Source: Pelagibacteraceae bacterium
Lineage (GTDB): Bacteria > Pseudomonadota > Alphaproteobacteria > Pelagibacterales > Pelagibacteraceae
Direction of reading: 5' to 3'
Assembly: GCA_008638015.1 (NCBI GenBank)
Contig: VTPD01000001.1
Span: 1 to 64,000, forward strand
DNA: 64,000 nucleotides
Shown: positions 10,937 through 21,425 of the stretch, in pieces
Numbering within the stretch: position 1 is the first letter of the stretch
Layout of the letters: every line of letters begins with the position of its first letter
Program-made: the position numbers and the translations under genes
Notes under the pieces: generated by a model
Databases searched by the model: none
What the model saw: only the letters and a program-made list of their open reading frames with translations
What the model was told of the DNA's origin: nothing

Positions 10937-11776
10937 TTAAGAATAATAAATTTTAAGTACTTTTATTTTTCTTGGATCTGCATCGATAATTTCAAATGCA
11001 TACTTCTTATCCTCTGTCTTAATAATTTCTCCTTTATGAGGAACTCGATTAATTAAGGAAAAAACATACCCTCCTAAGGTATCAACTTTATCTGAGTTAA
11101 AATCCATCTTAGTTCTTTGTATAAAATCATTTACTTCCATTTTTGCGTCTGCAACAAATGTTTTGTCATCTATTTTTTTAAAATCAATTATCTCTTCATT
11201 GTCATGTTCATCCTGTATTTCACCTACAATTTCCTCCACTAAATCCTCAATCGTAACTAGTCCATCTGTTCCGCCATGTTCGTCAATGACTAAAGCCATA
11301 TGCAGCTTAGTTGATTGCATTTTTAATAAAATATTTAAAACTGGCATCGAAGGAGGGACAAACAATATATCTTTCATGATATTTTTGATTTGAAATTCTT
11401 CTTTAGAGCTGCTGGAAATAAATTTAATTAAATCTTTAATATGAACCATGCCGATCACGTCATCTAGATCTTTTCTGTAAATGGGAATTCTAGAATGAGA
11501 TTCTTTATTAATGATTAAAATTAAATCATCATAATTTGATTGATAGCTTGCTGATATAATTTCAGCTCTAGGAACCATAATGTCAGATGCTTTTAATTTA
11601 TTAATAGTTAAAATATTTTCTAAAATAGTTTTTTCTTTATTAGTTAAATTAGAATTATCATGCCCATTTTTAGAACTTTCTTCTATCGCACCTTGAATAC
11701 TTTCTCTTAAGTTATTTTTATCTTCGGTTGAAAAAAATTTAAGTATTTTTTTTATAAAATTATTTTTAGAGTTCAT
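10937..11776 (-). CDS. corC: CBS/CorC-HlyC domain protein
   Basis: ASDIMVPRAEI, CBS pair, VIDEHGGTDGLVTIEDLVEEIVGEIQDEHD. Confidence 0.92.
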   Translation of the reverse strand: MNSKNNFIKKILKFFSTEDKNNLRESIQGAIEESSKNGHDNSNLTNKEKTILENILTINKLKASDIMVPRAEIISASYQSNYDDLILIINKESHSRIPIYRKDLDDVIGMVHIKDLIKFISSSSKEEFQIKNIMKDILFVPPSMPVLNILLKMQSTKLHMALVIDEHGGTDGLVTIEDLVEEIVGEIQDEHDNEEIIDFKKIDDKTFVADAKMEVNDFIQRTKMDFNSDKVDTLGGYVFSLINRVPHKGEIIKTEDKKYAFEIIDADPRKIKVLKIYYS

Positions 11777-12249
11777 TGTAATTGAGATAATATTTTTTTT
11801 TCTATTTTTGACATTTCATTATATTCCTTCATGTTATCGTGCTTATAACCTACAAGATGTAAACACCCATGAACAAAAATTTTTTCAATATATTTTGCAA
11901 AATTTAACTTTTTTTTTTTAATATAATTATAAGACATAGCTAAATCACCCAAAAAAATATCATTGGGAATTTTTTTTTGTGAAAAAAAAGATTTTGGGTA
12001 ATTAGGAAAAGACAAAACATCTGTATCTTTGTTTTTTTTTCTAAATTTCTTATTCAAGATTTTCATTTCTCTAGTATTGGTTAATAAAATTGATATTTCT
12101 AATTTTTTTTGTTTAAATTTTTCAATGGTTTGAAAAATAGTATGAAAATAGCTGTAAAATAGACTTTCTATATCCGATAATTCTTTTTTCCATTTATTGT
12201 CTTTGATTAAAATTTCTACTTTATGCATCTTCATTGTTTTCGTAAGCAT
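11773..12249 (-). CDS. ybeY: Endoribonuclease/rRNA maturation factor YbeY
   Basis: DTDVLSFP ... GDLAMSYN ... HGCLHLVGYKHDN metal-binding motif. Confidence 0.94.
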   Translation of the reverse strand: MLTKTMKMHKVEILIKDNKWKKELSDIESLFYSYFHTIFQTIEKFKQKKLEISILLTNTREMKILNKKFRKKNKDTDVLSFPNYPKSFFSQKKIPNDIFLGDLAMSYNYIKKKKLNFAKYIEKIFVHGCLHLVGYKHDNMKEYNEMSKIEKKILSQLQ

Positions 12250-13219
12250 TAATAATTTTGCTTACAAGAGGATGCCTTTGTACATCTTTTGAATCAAAAT
12301 AAACTATTTTAACCTCCTCTATTTCTTTTAAAATTCCAATAGATTGGGATAATCCTGAAGTATGAGATTTAACTAAATCTACTTGGCTTGGATCACCATT
12401 AACTACCATGGTAGAATTATCGCCAAGTCTAGTTAAAAACATTTTTATTTGAGTTTTTGTTGCATTTTGTGCTTCATCTAAAATAACAAATGAATTTTTA
12501 AGTGTCCTTCCCCTCATAAATGCCAATGGTGCAATTTCTATAGAACCGTCCTCTATTCTTTTTTGCATTTTTTCAAAACCTAACAATTCATGCAAAGCAT
12601 CGTACAAAGGTATTAGATACGGATCTATTTTTTCTTTCATGTCACCTGGCAAAAACCCTAGATTTTCTCCTGCTTCGACAGCTGGTCTTGAAAGAATTAT
12701 TTTCTCAACATCTCCTTTGATTAACTTTTCTACAGCCACCGCAACAGCTAAATAAGTTTTTCCAGTTCCAGCAGGACCTAAAGCAAAAATAATATTGTTG
12801 CTCCTCAAATCTTTAACATATTTTTTTTGTTTCGCCGTTCTTGGCAATACTGTTTTTTTTAAAGTTTTAATTCCGGGGGCTATTTCAGTAAATTTTTCAT
12901 CAGCTAAGTTTTTAGACTCAAAACTAAAAATAGACTTAACATCTTCTTGATCAATGTCGTCTTTTTCAAAAGATTTTTTTAACAATAAATTAATAACACT
13001 CACTACAGTTTCAGAATTTTTATTATTTCCTTTTATAGTGATATGATTACCCCTTAAGCTAATTTTTGTATTAGATAATTTTTCTAGTAAAAGAAAATTT
13101 TCATCATGGGTTCCACTAATTTTAGCTAGATTTATATTATTTTTGATATGTAAATTAACTGTATCTGAGTTTGTCTCTAAGACCTGTAAAAAATTTGTAG
13201 AATTTATAGAACTAACCAT
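12221..13219 (-). CDS. phoH: PhoH-like ATPase
   Basis: FALGPAGTGKTYLAVAVAVEKL, SRPAVEAGENLGFLPGD, FVILDEAQNAT. Confidence 0.94.
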   Translation of the reverse strand: MVSSINSTNFLQVLETNSDTVNLHIKNNINLAKISGTHDENFLLLEKLSNTKISLRGNHITIKGNNKNSETVVSVINLLLKKSFEKDDIDQEDVKSIFSFESKNLADEKFTEIAPGIKTLKKTVLPRTAKQKKYVKDLRSNNIIFALGPAGTGKTYLAVAVAVEKLIKGDVEKIILSRPAVEAGENLGFLPGDMKEKIDPYLIPLYDALHELLGFEKMQKRIEDGSIEIAPLAFMRGRTLKNSFVILDEAQNATKTQIKMFLTRLGDNSTMVVNGDPSQVDLVKSHTSGLSQSIGILKEIEEVKIVYFDSKDVQRHPLVSKIINAYENNEDA

Positions 13220-13224
13220 TAATT

Positions 13225-14532
13225 TTAAATTATAGTCCCAAATAAATTATTTCGTTTGTAGGAATGAATAGAAACATCTATCACATTTCCAATTATGCAA
13301 TTATTGGCATTTATAAAAACAGGTTGCATATATTCATTTCTACCAAAAAACTGATTTGCTGTACTTGTCATATTTTCAATTAACACTTTTGTTTTTTGAT
13401 TAATTTTGCTTGCATTAGACTTTAATTGCAAGTCAAAAAGAACTTGCTGTAATTTTTCTAGGCGCTTCTGAGCTACTGGTTTAGATATTTGATCCAAATC
13501 AACTGCTGGAGTTCCTGGTCTCTGACTATAGATAAAAGAATAGGAATTAGAAAACTGAACCTCCTCAACTAAACTTATTGTCTGCTCAAAATCTTCCTCT
13601 GTTTCACCAGGATATCCAACAATAAAATCGCTAGAAAATTCAATATCAGATCTAGCACTCTTAAACTTACTAATTAAGTCTAAATAAAATTCTCTTGTAT
13701 GTTTTCTATTCATTAGTTCTAGTATTTTATTTGAACCAGACTGAACGGGCAAATGAAGCTGGGGCATTAATTTTGGTTCAGACTTAAATATATTTATTAG
13801 TTCCTCATCAAAATCATTGGGGTGAGAAGTTGTAAATCTTATTCTTTCTAATTTAGCAATCGTCGCTATTTGCTTTATTAACTTTGCAAGATTGAAATCT
13901 TCATGTTGATAGGCACTGACATTCTGACCTAATAAGACCACTTCTCTTGTTCCATAATCAACCAAATTTTGAACTTCCTTAATAATCGTATCAGCACTTC
14001 TAGAAAATTCAGGTCCTCGTGTATAAGGTACAACACAAAACTTGCAAAATTTATCGCAGCCCTCTTGAATAGTTACAAAAGAAGAAACTTTTGAAAAATT
14101 ATTTTTATAAGAATTTAATGTATCAAATTTTTCAGAAACATCTAAATCAGTATTACATATTTTTTCTCTATTTTGATTATGCTCTTGAATAATGCCTGGT
14201 AACTTATGATAAGCTTGAGGCCCAACAACAATATCGACAAAATCACTTTTTTCAAAAACAACTGAGGACTCGGCTTGAGCCACACAACCTGCCAATATAA
14301 AAGTTGGCTTACTTCTCTTATCTCTAAATATTTTCTTTATTTTGCCAATATCAGAATAAACTTTTTGCGTTGCCTTTTCTCTAATATGACAAGTATTAAA
14401 AATAAAATAATCTGCAAGCTGTTCATCGTCTACTCTTTTTAGGTCAATTGATTGAAGCAAATCTGCAATACGATTAGAGTCGTACTCATTCATTTGACAG
14501 CCAAATGTTTTTATATAAAAATTTTTAGACAA
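13225..14532 (-). CDS. miaB: tRNA-2-methylthio-N6-dimethylallyladenosine synthase
   Basis: FYIKTFGCQMNEYDS, radical-SAM CDKFCKFCVVPYTRG. Confidence 0.96.
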   Translation of the reverse strand: MSKNFYIKTFGCQMNEYDSNRIADLLQSIDLKRVDDEQLADYFIFNTCHIREKATQKVYSDIGKIKKIFRDKRSKPTFILAGCVAQAESSVVFEKSDFVDIVVGPQAYHKLPGIIQEHNQNREKICNTDLDVSEKFDTLNSYKNNFSKVSSFVTIQEGCDKFCKFCVVPYTRGPEFSRSADTIIKEVQNLVDYGTREVVLLGQNVSAYQHEDFNLAKLIKQIATIAKLERIRFTTSHPNDFDEELINIFKSEPKLMPQLHLPVQSGSNKILELMNRKHTREFYLDLISKFKSARSDIEFSSDFIVGYPGETEEDFEQTISLVEEVQFSNSYSFIYSQRPGTPAVDLDQISKPVAQKRLEKLQQVLFDLQLKSNASKINQKTKVLIENMTSTANQFFGRNEYMQPVFINANNCIIGNVIDVSIHSYKRNNLFGTII

Positions 14533-14973
14533 TTATTTTAATTTCTTACAATATAATTCTAAGCGATGATCTACTAGCTCAAAGCCTAATTTATTAGCGA
14601 TTTTTTTTTTAAGTTTTTCAATTTCATCGTCTACAAATTCTATAATTTCACCAGAATTAATATCAATTAAATGATCATGATGTGTTTCAGTTACAGCCTC
14701 ATACCTTGATTTTCCTTCTTTAAATTCATGACGATCAATTATATCTGCCTCTTCAAGTAGCTTTACGGTACGATACACTGTTGCGATACTTATTTTTTTA
14801 TCAATCGCTACAGCTCTTTTATGAATTTCGTCTACATCTGGATGAAATTTTGTATCCATAATTGTTTCCTCCAGTAATTTTACTATTACTTTTCTTTGAT
14901 CAGTAAGACGCAAACCTTTATCAATACATTTTTGTTCTAAATTGATAGCGAAAGGTGAAATTTTTTTTACCAT
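14533..14973 (-). CDS. fur: Fur family transcriptional regulator
   Basis: LRLTDQRKVIVKLLEE, ISIATVYRTVKLLEEADII, ETHHDHLI. Confidence 0.9.
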   Translation of the reverse strand: MVKKISPFAINLEQKCIDKGLRLTDQRKVIVKLLEETIMDTKFHPDVDEIHKRAVAIDKKISIATVYRTVKLLEEADIIDRHEFKEGKSRYEAVTETHHDHLIDINSGEIIEFVDDEIEKLKKKIANKLGFELVDHRLELYCKKLK

Positions 14974-15020
14974 AATTTGAAAGTATTAGAATTTTTGAGA
15001 TAAAACAAATTTTTTTATTA

Positions 15021-15578
15021 TTAGTAATAAGGAGTTATTTTTCTTTGAATATACAATCTTTTTTTGATTATATTTTCAATACTTTGAGCATCATATTCAA
15101 ATGGAATAATGTTTTTTTTTTCTAAAGTAGTCTGAGCCTCATAGTTAGATATGACTCGTTGTTTTTTTAGAATTTTTTGAAAAGCATCTAAATTTATATT
15201 TTTTTTATTTGTTAGATAAAATTTTTTATTAAAATAAATAATTATTTTTAATTTATTCTTTTTATTTAAATTCATAACTTTCATTAAATCATAATTAGTA
15301 AATCCGACTATCAATATTTTATTAAGCAAAGCAAAAACTTTTATCGATGATAAAACATTTCTTATTCCAGCATAACTACCTGGTCCTAGATTGATTAAAA
15401 TTAATTTTATTTTTTTTATAGGAATAAAATTTTTTTTTAAAATTTGATTAAAATCTTCCGCAAAATTATCACTTTTTAGATAATTTTTAATCATGATTTC
15501 TTTCTTGGGTTGAATATTCGATGTAATTTTTAAACAATTCAGAGTAGAATCTACAGATATAAATTTTGGTATGATCAT
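15021..15578 (-). CDS. tsaB: tRNA threonylcarbamoyladenosine biosynthesis protein TsaB (divergent)
   Basis: N-term ISVDSTLNCLKI and LGPGSYAGIRNVLSSIKVFA; next to fur as in other alphaproteobacteria. Confidence 0.75.
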   Translation of the reverse strand: MIIPKFISVDSTLNCLKITSNIQPKKEIMIKNYLKSDNFAEDFNQILKKNFIPIKKIKLILINLGPGSYAGIRNVLSSIKVFALLNKILIVGFTNYDLMKVMNLNKKNKLKIIIYFNKKFYLTNKKNINLDAFQKILKKQRVISNYEAQTTLEKKNIIPFEYDAQSIENIIKKRLYIQRKITPYY

Positions 15579-16602
15579 AAAAAAAATATTCTATCCTTTT
15601 TTTGCATTAATTATATTTATGCAAAGCAACCTGATTGCAAATGAAGTATCAGAAAAAGGCATTATAGCTTTAATGTATCATAGATTTGAAGAAAACAAAT
15701 ATCCAAGCACAAACATAAGAATAAATGATTTTATAAAACATATAGAATTAATGAAAAATTCTAACATTGAATTTATCGATGAAAAAACATTAAAAGAAAT
15801 CATTCTTAAAAAAAAAAATTATAGTGAAAAAAAAATATTATTAACAATTGATGATGCTTTTTTATCTTTTTATAAAAATGCCTGGCCTATTTTACAAAAA
15901 GAAAAAATACCTTTTATTCTATTTGTAAATACTAGAGAAATTAACAATCGGCACCCAAACTATATGTCTTGGGACCAAATTCGCGAAATACACCAATCTA
16001 ATTTAGGAATAATAGGAGGGCATAGCTTTAGCCATGAATATTTAGCATTTGCAACGGAAGATGAGGTTATCAAAGACATTAATAAGTCTATCGAAGATTA
16101 TAAAAGAGAATTAAATTTTAATCCTGAAATATTTTCTTATCCTTTTGGAGAATACAGTCTTGAAGTAAAAAATATTGTTAAAAAACTTGGTTACGTTATG
16201 GCCTTTGGTCAGCACTCTGGTGTTATACATCAAAGATCAGATATTTTTGAATTACCAAGGTTTCCTATTAATGAATCATACGGCACCTTAGATAGATTTA
16301 GTTTTTTATTAAACACAAGTCCTTTACCTTATAAATTTTTTAAGCCTGATGAGAAATTACTTAAAACGAACAATCCTCCCAATATTGAGATTGAATTTGA
16401 ACAAAACGTTAGAAATATAAATTGTTTCACCAATGAAGGTGGCTCCTGGAAAAAAAGTGAAATTACTTATTTGGATAACAACTGGATAAGAGTTTTATTA
16501 AAAGAAAAATATCAACCGCGTAGAGGAAAAATTAATTGCACATTAAAAATGAAAGATGGGTCTTGGGGTTGGTTAGGTAAGCAATTTATTGTTTCGGACT
16601 AA
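15571..16602 (+). CDS. Polysaccharide deacetylase family protein with signal peptide
   Basis: Hydrophobic N-term leader, GIIALMYHRFEE, ILLTIDDAF, GGHSFSHEYLA, FSYPFGEY. Confidence 0.88.
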   Translation: MIIKKIFYPFFALIIFMQSNLIANEVSEKGIIALMYHRFEENKYPSTNIRINDFIKHIELMKNSNIEFIDEKTLKEIILKKKNYSEKKILLTIDDAFLSFYKNAWPILQKEKIPFILFVNTREINNRHPNYMSWDQIREIHQSNLGIIGGHSFSHEYLAFATEDEVIKDINKSIEDYKRELNFNPEIFSYPFGEYSLEVKNIVKKLGYVMAFGQHSGVIHQRSDIFELPRFPINESYGTLDRFSFLLNTSPLPYKFFKPDEKLLKTNNPPNIEIEFEQNVRNINCFTNEGGSWKKSEITYLDNNWIRVLLKEKYQPRRGKINCTLKMKDGSWGWLGKQFIVSD

Positions 16603-17765
16603 ACTATATTTGGTTTCTTTTTCTTAGATAAAATAGCATCATCAAAGTCTGTTAATGAATTTTGTTCAATTATTTTTTGTAATCTTTCAACATAGACCGT
16701 GCCGATTTCTGAATAATTGTACAAATATTTTGCCAATTCCAATCCATTAACTCTATTTAAGGTTTTTCGTTGATTAGCTCTCATTTCTCTAAATTCCTTA
16801 TAGCTTGCATGGGTATTTAGATTCTTTTTGTAGGAAGAAATAGAGGCTCTTATAATTTTAAATGCAGCTACTTCAAATTTTTCATTCTCTTCTCTTTCAT
16901 TTGGGACTAATCCTTTACCTTTTTTCCAAGTTCTTGCTCCATAAAGAGAATTTCCTTCCATTGCAAATCTTGAAGTTCCCCATCCACTTTCATATGCGGC
17001 TTGAGCTAAAGCGATCGATACAGGTATGATATCCATTTTAACTTTTAATTCCTCTAAATCGTTATTTAATACTTTGTATTCTTTAAACTTTTTGTTTAAC
17101 CAATCCTTTTCTATTGTATCTAAGGTTTTCTCTCTTGATATTTGATTTAAAATCTCTCTGTCCTCTAAGATTTGCTCATTCTCATAAAGAACTAATGGCA
17201 AAACAACTCTAATAAATAATTTTTTTCTATCATTAATATTATCTATCTGCTCGATGCCAGTTGGTAATTTAGAAAGAAAAATAGGTTCAACTGCTTTTCC
17301 TTTCCTTATATCTTTTAAATTATAATCTTCTTCTTCAAATAAACTAATAATAGTTCTCGCGTCTATATTATTTCCGAAACCTAAAATCTGTTTATCGCCA
17401 AATTCATCTGGTTTTATCTTGGGTAGTTTTAAACCAAGCTCAGAATTTTTTTGTAAGTTATTATCAATAGTAGCAACATCATCTAGAGAAGATCTAATAT
17501 AATCTAAAGACTTGTCTTCCATCAAAACCTGATATTGGTATTTATTTTTATTTAAATGAATATTAACTGTTAAAAGACAAATAATAACTGCAACAAAGGA
17601 TCCTCTAGCATACGAAATGCTATAATGTTTTTGTAATTTAGCATTTAGTTTTATCTTTGATCTTCCAAGAATGTGTTTGTTGATATTTCTAAAAATATTA
17701 GCATATGAAAAAACTAGTAACCACTTACGAAATAGGTATTTTTTAACAGAATGTGATTTATTCAT
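16599..17765 (-). CDS. Bax-like glucosaminidase domain protein with N-terminal TM segment
   Basis: IPVSIALAQAAYESGWGTSRFAMEGNSLYGARTW; N-terminal membrane anchor. Confidence 0.85.
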   Translation of the reverse strand: MNKSHSVKKYLFRKWLLVFSYANIFRNINKHILGRSKIKLNAKLQKHYSISYARGSFVAVIICLLTVNIHLNKNKYQYQVLMEDKSLDYIRSSLDDVATIDNNLQKNSELGLKLPKIKPDEFGDKQILGFGNNIDARTIISLFEEEDYNLKDIRKGKAVEPIFLSKLPTGIEQIDNINDRKKLFIRVVLPLVLYENEQILEDREILNQISREKTLDTIEKDWLNKKFKEYKVLNNDLEELKVKMDIIPVSIALAQAAYESGWGTSRFAMEGNSLYGARTWKKGKGLVPNEREENEKFEVAAFKIIRASISSYKKNLNTHASYKEFREMRANQRKTLNRVNGLELAKYLYNYSEIGTVYVERLQKIIEQNSLTDFDDAILSKKKKPNIV

Positions 17766-18300
17766 TTAAGTTAACAGCGGTGACTGAATTAACTTCTGGA
17801 ACATAGTGCTTAAGCATTCTTTCAACGCCTTGCTTTAAAGTTATGACAGAACTAGGACATCCGGCACAACTACCCTTCAGCATTACCTCTGCAATTCCAT
17901 CTTTAAAAGATTTTAACTGAATATCACCTCCATCCATAGCAACTGCTGGCCTAATTTTTTCACTCAAAACTTCTTCGATTCTCATAGAAACATCGTCCTT
18001 AAAATTGCTAATTTTTTCAAAAGACAAAGGAATAAAATCCTCTTTAATTTCAGTTGAAAGAATCTGTAAAGCGATCGTGGAAACTTCATCCCATGATTTA
18101 TCTGATAATTTTTTGATAGTAATAAAATTTGAATCAATAAATATTAATTCTATTAAATTTGTCTCAAATAATTTTTTAGCAAAATTAATATTTTCACATT
18201 CACTCAAAGATTTAATTTCTTTTGAACCAGTTTTCACAATGGGAAAACTAAAAATAAATTTTTTGGACTCTGGATTTGGTGTTTCTGTTATATCAATCAT
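17758..18300 (-). CDS. NifU-family Fe-S scaffold protein
   Basis: IRPAVAMDGGDIQLKSFKDGIAEVMLKGSCAGCPSS, CxxC NifU C-terminal domain. Confidence 0.92.
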   Translation of the reverse strand: MIDITETPNPESKKFIFSFPIVKTGSKEIKSLSECENINFAKKLFETNLIELIFIDSNFITIKKLSDKSWDEVSTIALQILSTEIKEDFIPLSFEKISNFKDDVSMRIEEVLSEKIRPAVAMDGGDIQLKSFKDGIAEVMLKGSCAGCPSSVITLKQGVERMLKHYVPEVNSVTAVNLNE

Positions 18301-18363
18301 AATACTGTGATTTTAAAGGTTATCTTAGATTATACTTATTAGAAGAGTAATTTAAATATCTGA

Positions 18364-18825
18364 TTAAGCTAGTAAATCTATATCTTTTTCACTTAAAGAG
18401 CCAGGGACTATTACTATAGGTATGGCAAGATCTTTGATTCTTTTGCCTGTCAATTCTTCTATGATCGGGCCTGGGTTTTCATTGTTGGGAGAAGAAGCCA
18501 ATACGAGAAAACGAATATTCTCATCTTCCTCAATTAATTTCATAAGTTCATCTATTCTATCACCAATCTTAATTATAATTTCACTTTCAATATTAAATCT
18601 TTTTTTTATTTTTTGTGCCCACTCTCTACAAAGCTTTTTGGCTTCACTAGTTTCTTCCTGCTCAATTAAATTTTCTACTCTAGCCCATTGAGCATTCATT
18701 GCTGGATCAACTATATAAAGTAGTGATAATTTTCCATCTGTATGAATTGCTCTATTGGCAGCAAAATATATTGCATTAGATAATTCTTGACTATCATCAA
18801 TTACAACTAAAAATTTTTTCTTCAT
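18364..18825 (-). CDS. Universal stress protein family
   Basis: [24 protein letters not shown] ... IVIVPGSLS. Confidence 0.85.
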   Translation of the reverse strand: MKKKFLVVIDDSQELSNAIYFAANRAIHTDGKLSLLYIVDPAMNAQWARVENLIEQEETSEAKKLCREWAQKIKKRFNIESEIIIKIGDRIDELMKLIEEDENIRFLVLASSPNNENPGPIIEELTGKRIKDLAIPIVIVPGSLSEKDIDLLA

Positions 18826-19841
18826 ATTCCAACTATTGATTTAATCTCTTTTAAATTTTTTTCTGCTATTATTTCAGCTTTCTTCCTTCCATCCTGCAAA
18901 ATATTTTCTAAAAACTTAATATCAGTTTTTAATTTAACAATTTGTTTCCCAATAGGACATATTTTATCAACCAGTACTTCGGCTAAAGCCTTTTTAAATT
19001 CTGAAAACTGCTTTCCATCCCATTCCTCTAGGGTTTTGATTGGTTTTTGATTTTTCAAAGCAGAAAAGATATTGATTAAATTTTTTGCCTCTGGTCTGTT
19101 ATTCTCTTCATTTATATTAATGCTAATTGGCTCACTATCAGTTTTGGCTTTTTGAATTTTTTTTATGATTAGATCTGAATCGTCGGTTAAATTAATTCTG
19201 GATAAATCAGACTCATCTGATTTGCTCATTTTTTGAGTACCATTTCTTAAACTCATAACTCTTGAAATTCCTTCTGGTATAATGGGTTCTGGCATTTGAA
19301 AAAAGTTTTCATTGTTAAAATCATTATTAAATTTCATTGCAATATCTCTGCACAATTCGAGATGTTGTTTTTGATCATCTCCAACAGGAACGTGAGTTGC
19401 TTTATAAAGCAAAATATCTGCTGCCATTAAAACTGGATAAGTAAAAAGACCTACGCTAGCTTTTTCTTTGTTGGATCCCGCTTTTTCCTTAAATTGTGTC
19501 ATTCTGTTAAGCCATCCAATCCTTGCAACACAATTAAATATCCAAGCTAATTCAGCATGTGCTGAAACTTCGGATTGAATAAATATACTATTTTTTTGAG
19601 GATCGATTCCTGATGCCAAAAAGGCAGCTGTAGTGTCTATAATATTTGCCTGCAACACTTTTGGATCATGCTTTACCGTAATTGCATGCAAGTTTGCTAA
19701 CATAAATAGACACTCATAATTTTTTTGCAATAAAACAAAATTATTGATTGCACCCAAATAATTTCCTAGATGAAGATTTCCAGTTGGTTGGACGCCAGAT
19801 AAAATTCTACCTTGTTTCATAAGACTTAGATTTAAAATCAC
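18822..19841 (-). CDS. trpS: Tryptophanyl-tRNA synthetase
   Basis: [29 protein letters not shown]. Confidence 0.97.
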   Translation of the reverse strand: MILNLSLMKQGRILSGVQPTGNLHLGNYLGAINNFVLLQKNYECLFMLANLHAITVKHDPKVLQANIIDTTAAFLASGIDPQKNSIFIQSEVSAHAELAWIFNCVARIGWLNRMTQFKEKAGSNKEKASVGLFTYPVLMAADILLYKATHVPVGDDQKQHLELCRDIAMKFNNDFNNENFFQMPEPIIPEGISRVMSLRNGTQKMSKSDESDLSRINLTDDSDLIIKKIQKAKTDSEPISININEENNRPEAKNLINIFSALKNQKPIKTLEEWDGKQFSEFKKALAEVLVDKICPIGKQIVKLKTDIKFLENILQDGRKKAEIIAEKNLKEIKSIVGI

Positions 19842-21339
19842 TAATACTAAAAGATTTAAACAATATTGATAGCAGAAAATAAATTAAAGCGGAACTCCCG
19901 ACAATTCCAACTAAATAGAATATTTTTGAGGCAGAATTTTCATAAAAAACATCACCAAACTCAAATAGTAAAAAATATAAAATAGCACTCATAATAAAAG
20001 AGCAGACAAAAATTTTTGAGATTCTGATTTTAAAAATTTTATCAAACTGATGTAGATTATTTTGATGTAAGTTAACTTGATACACTAATATTGCAATCCA
20101 ACATGAAATAACTGTACCTAATGCAATTGCAATAAAACCGATGTAAGCAAAAAATAAAATGCTTATCAAAATATTAATTATTACTGTTAATAAAGAAACC
20201 TTAAATGGAAATTTTGTATCGCCTCTAGCGAAATAAAAACTCGAATAAATTTTTAATAAGGAAAATGCAGGTAATCCAAAACCAAAAATAAATAAAGCTC
20301 TTGAAGTTTGATAAATACTTTCTTGATTAAAAGAACCATAACCAAATAAACATGATATAATTGGTTGTGTGGCAACTAAAATTCCTACCATTGCCGGTGC
20401 TGACAAAAATAAAGAAAGTTCAATTGACCTGTTTTGTAAAAAAAAACTTTTTTCTTCTTTTCTAAAAATAGCTTTAGACAAAGTTGGTAAAATAACTGTA
20501 GCAATAGCAATCCCAGTAATAGCTAGCGGTAGTTGATAAATTCGATCAGCATAATAAAGATAGGATACGGCACTAGCTTGAAATGATGCAATAATTGTTC
20601 CAACTAAAATGTTGATTTGCATGATTCCAGAGGAAAAAATGCTTGGTAACAATCTTCGAAAAAAATATTTTACCTCTTCTGAAATTGTAAAATTAAATGA
20701 TAACTTTGGGACAAAATATTTTTTTGAATAAAAATAAAGCATCAATAATTGCAAAAAGCCTGCAATCGATACTGCCCAAGACATATGATAAACATATTCT
20801 TCCTTGTTAATGTACGAATAGTAAATAGATCCTATTAGCATTACATTCAAAATAATTGGAGCTGAGGCTGCAACAGCAAATTTCCCTTTGGAGTTTAGAA
20901 TACCTGAATAAAAAGAAGATAAAGAAACAAAAAATAAAAAAGGAAATGTTATTCTACTTAAAGAGGTAGCTAATTCAAACTTTTGATCATCCGCTAAAAA
21001 ACCAGGAGAAATTAAATATAAAACTCCACCCATAAAAATTTCAGCAACACAAATCAACAAAAGCAAACTAAAGACCAATAAATTAAAAATAGAATTTGCA
21101 AAATTGTATGATTTTTTTTTTACATCTAATTTTGAATACTGCGGAACAAAGGCAGAATTAAAAGATCCTTCAGCAAATAGCCTGCGAAAAGTATTTGGAA
21201 GACGAAAAGCTACAAAAAAAGCATCTGCCAAAAAACTTGTGCCTACAAAAAAAGCGATTAAGATATCCCTTAAATAACCAAGTATTCTGCTTACTAAAGT
21301 CAATATTCCAAATGAGCTGACGGAAGTGAGAATGTTCAT
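19807..21339 (-). CDS. murJ: Lipid II flippase MurJ (MviN)
   Basis: Multi-[54 protein letters not shown]. Confidence 0.95.
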   Translation of the reverse strand: MNILTSVSSFGILTLVSRILGYLRDILIAFFVGTSFLADAFFVAFRLPNTFRRLFAEGSFNSAFVPQYSKLDVKKKSYNFANSIFNLLVFSLLLLICVAEIFMGGVLYLISPGFLADDQKFELATSLSRITFPFLFFVSLSSFYSGILNSKGKFAVAASAPIILNVMLIGSIYYSYINKEEYVYHMSWAVSIAGFLQLLMLYFYSKKYFVPKLSFNFTISEEVKYFFRRLLPSIFSSGIMQINILVGTIIASFQASAVSYLYYADRIYQLPLAITGIAIATVILPTLSKAIFRKEEKSFFLQNRSIELSLFLSAPAMVGILVATQPIISCLFGYGSFNQESIYQTSRALFIFGFGLPAFSLLKIYSSFYFARGDTKFPFKVSLLTVIINILISILFFAYIGFIAIALGTVISCWIAILVYQVNLHQNNLHQFDKIFKIRISKIFVCSFIMSAILYFLLFEFGDVFYENSASKIFYLVGIVGSSALIYFLLSILFKSFSISDFKSKSYETR

Positions 21340-21425
21340 ATTTATTTTTTTATTGTTTTACTTTTTTTATAATCTAAATTCCGGCCTACAAATAAAATTT
21401 GACGAATTCATGAAAAATAAAATTT

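Noticed and set aside
21340-21425. TATAAT-like promoter upstream of maeB
   Set aside because: TATAAT is present but no -35 at a proper spacing; in this composition it is not distinctive enough to call.
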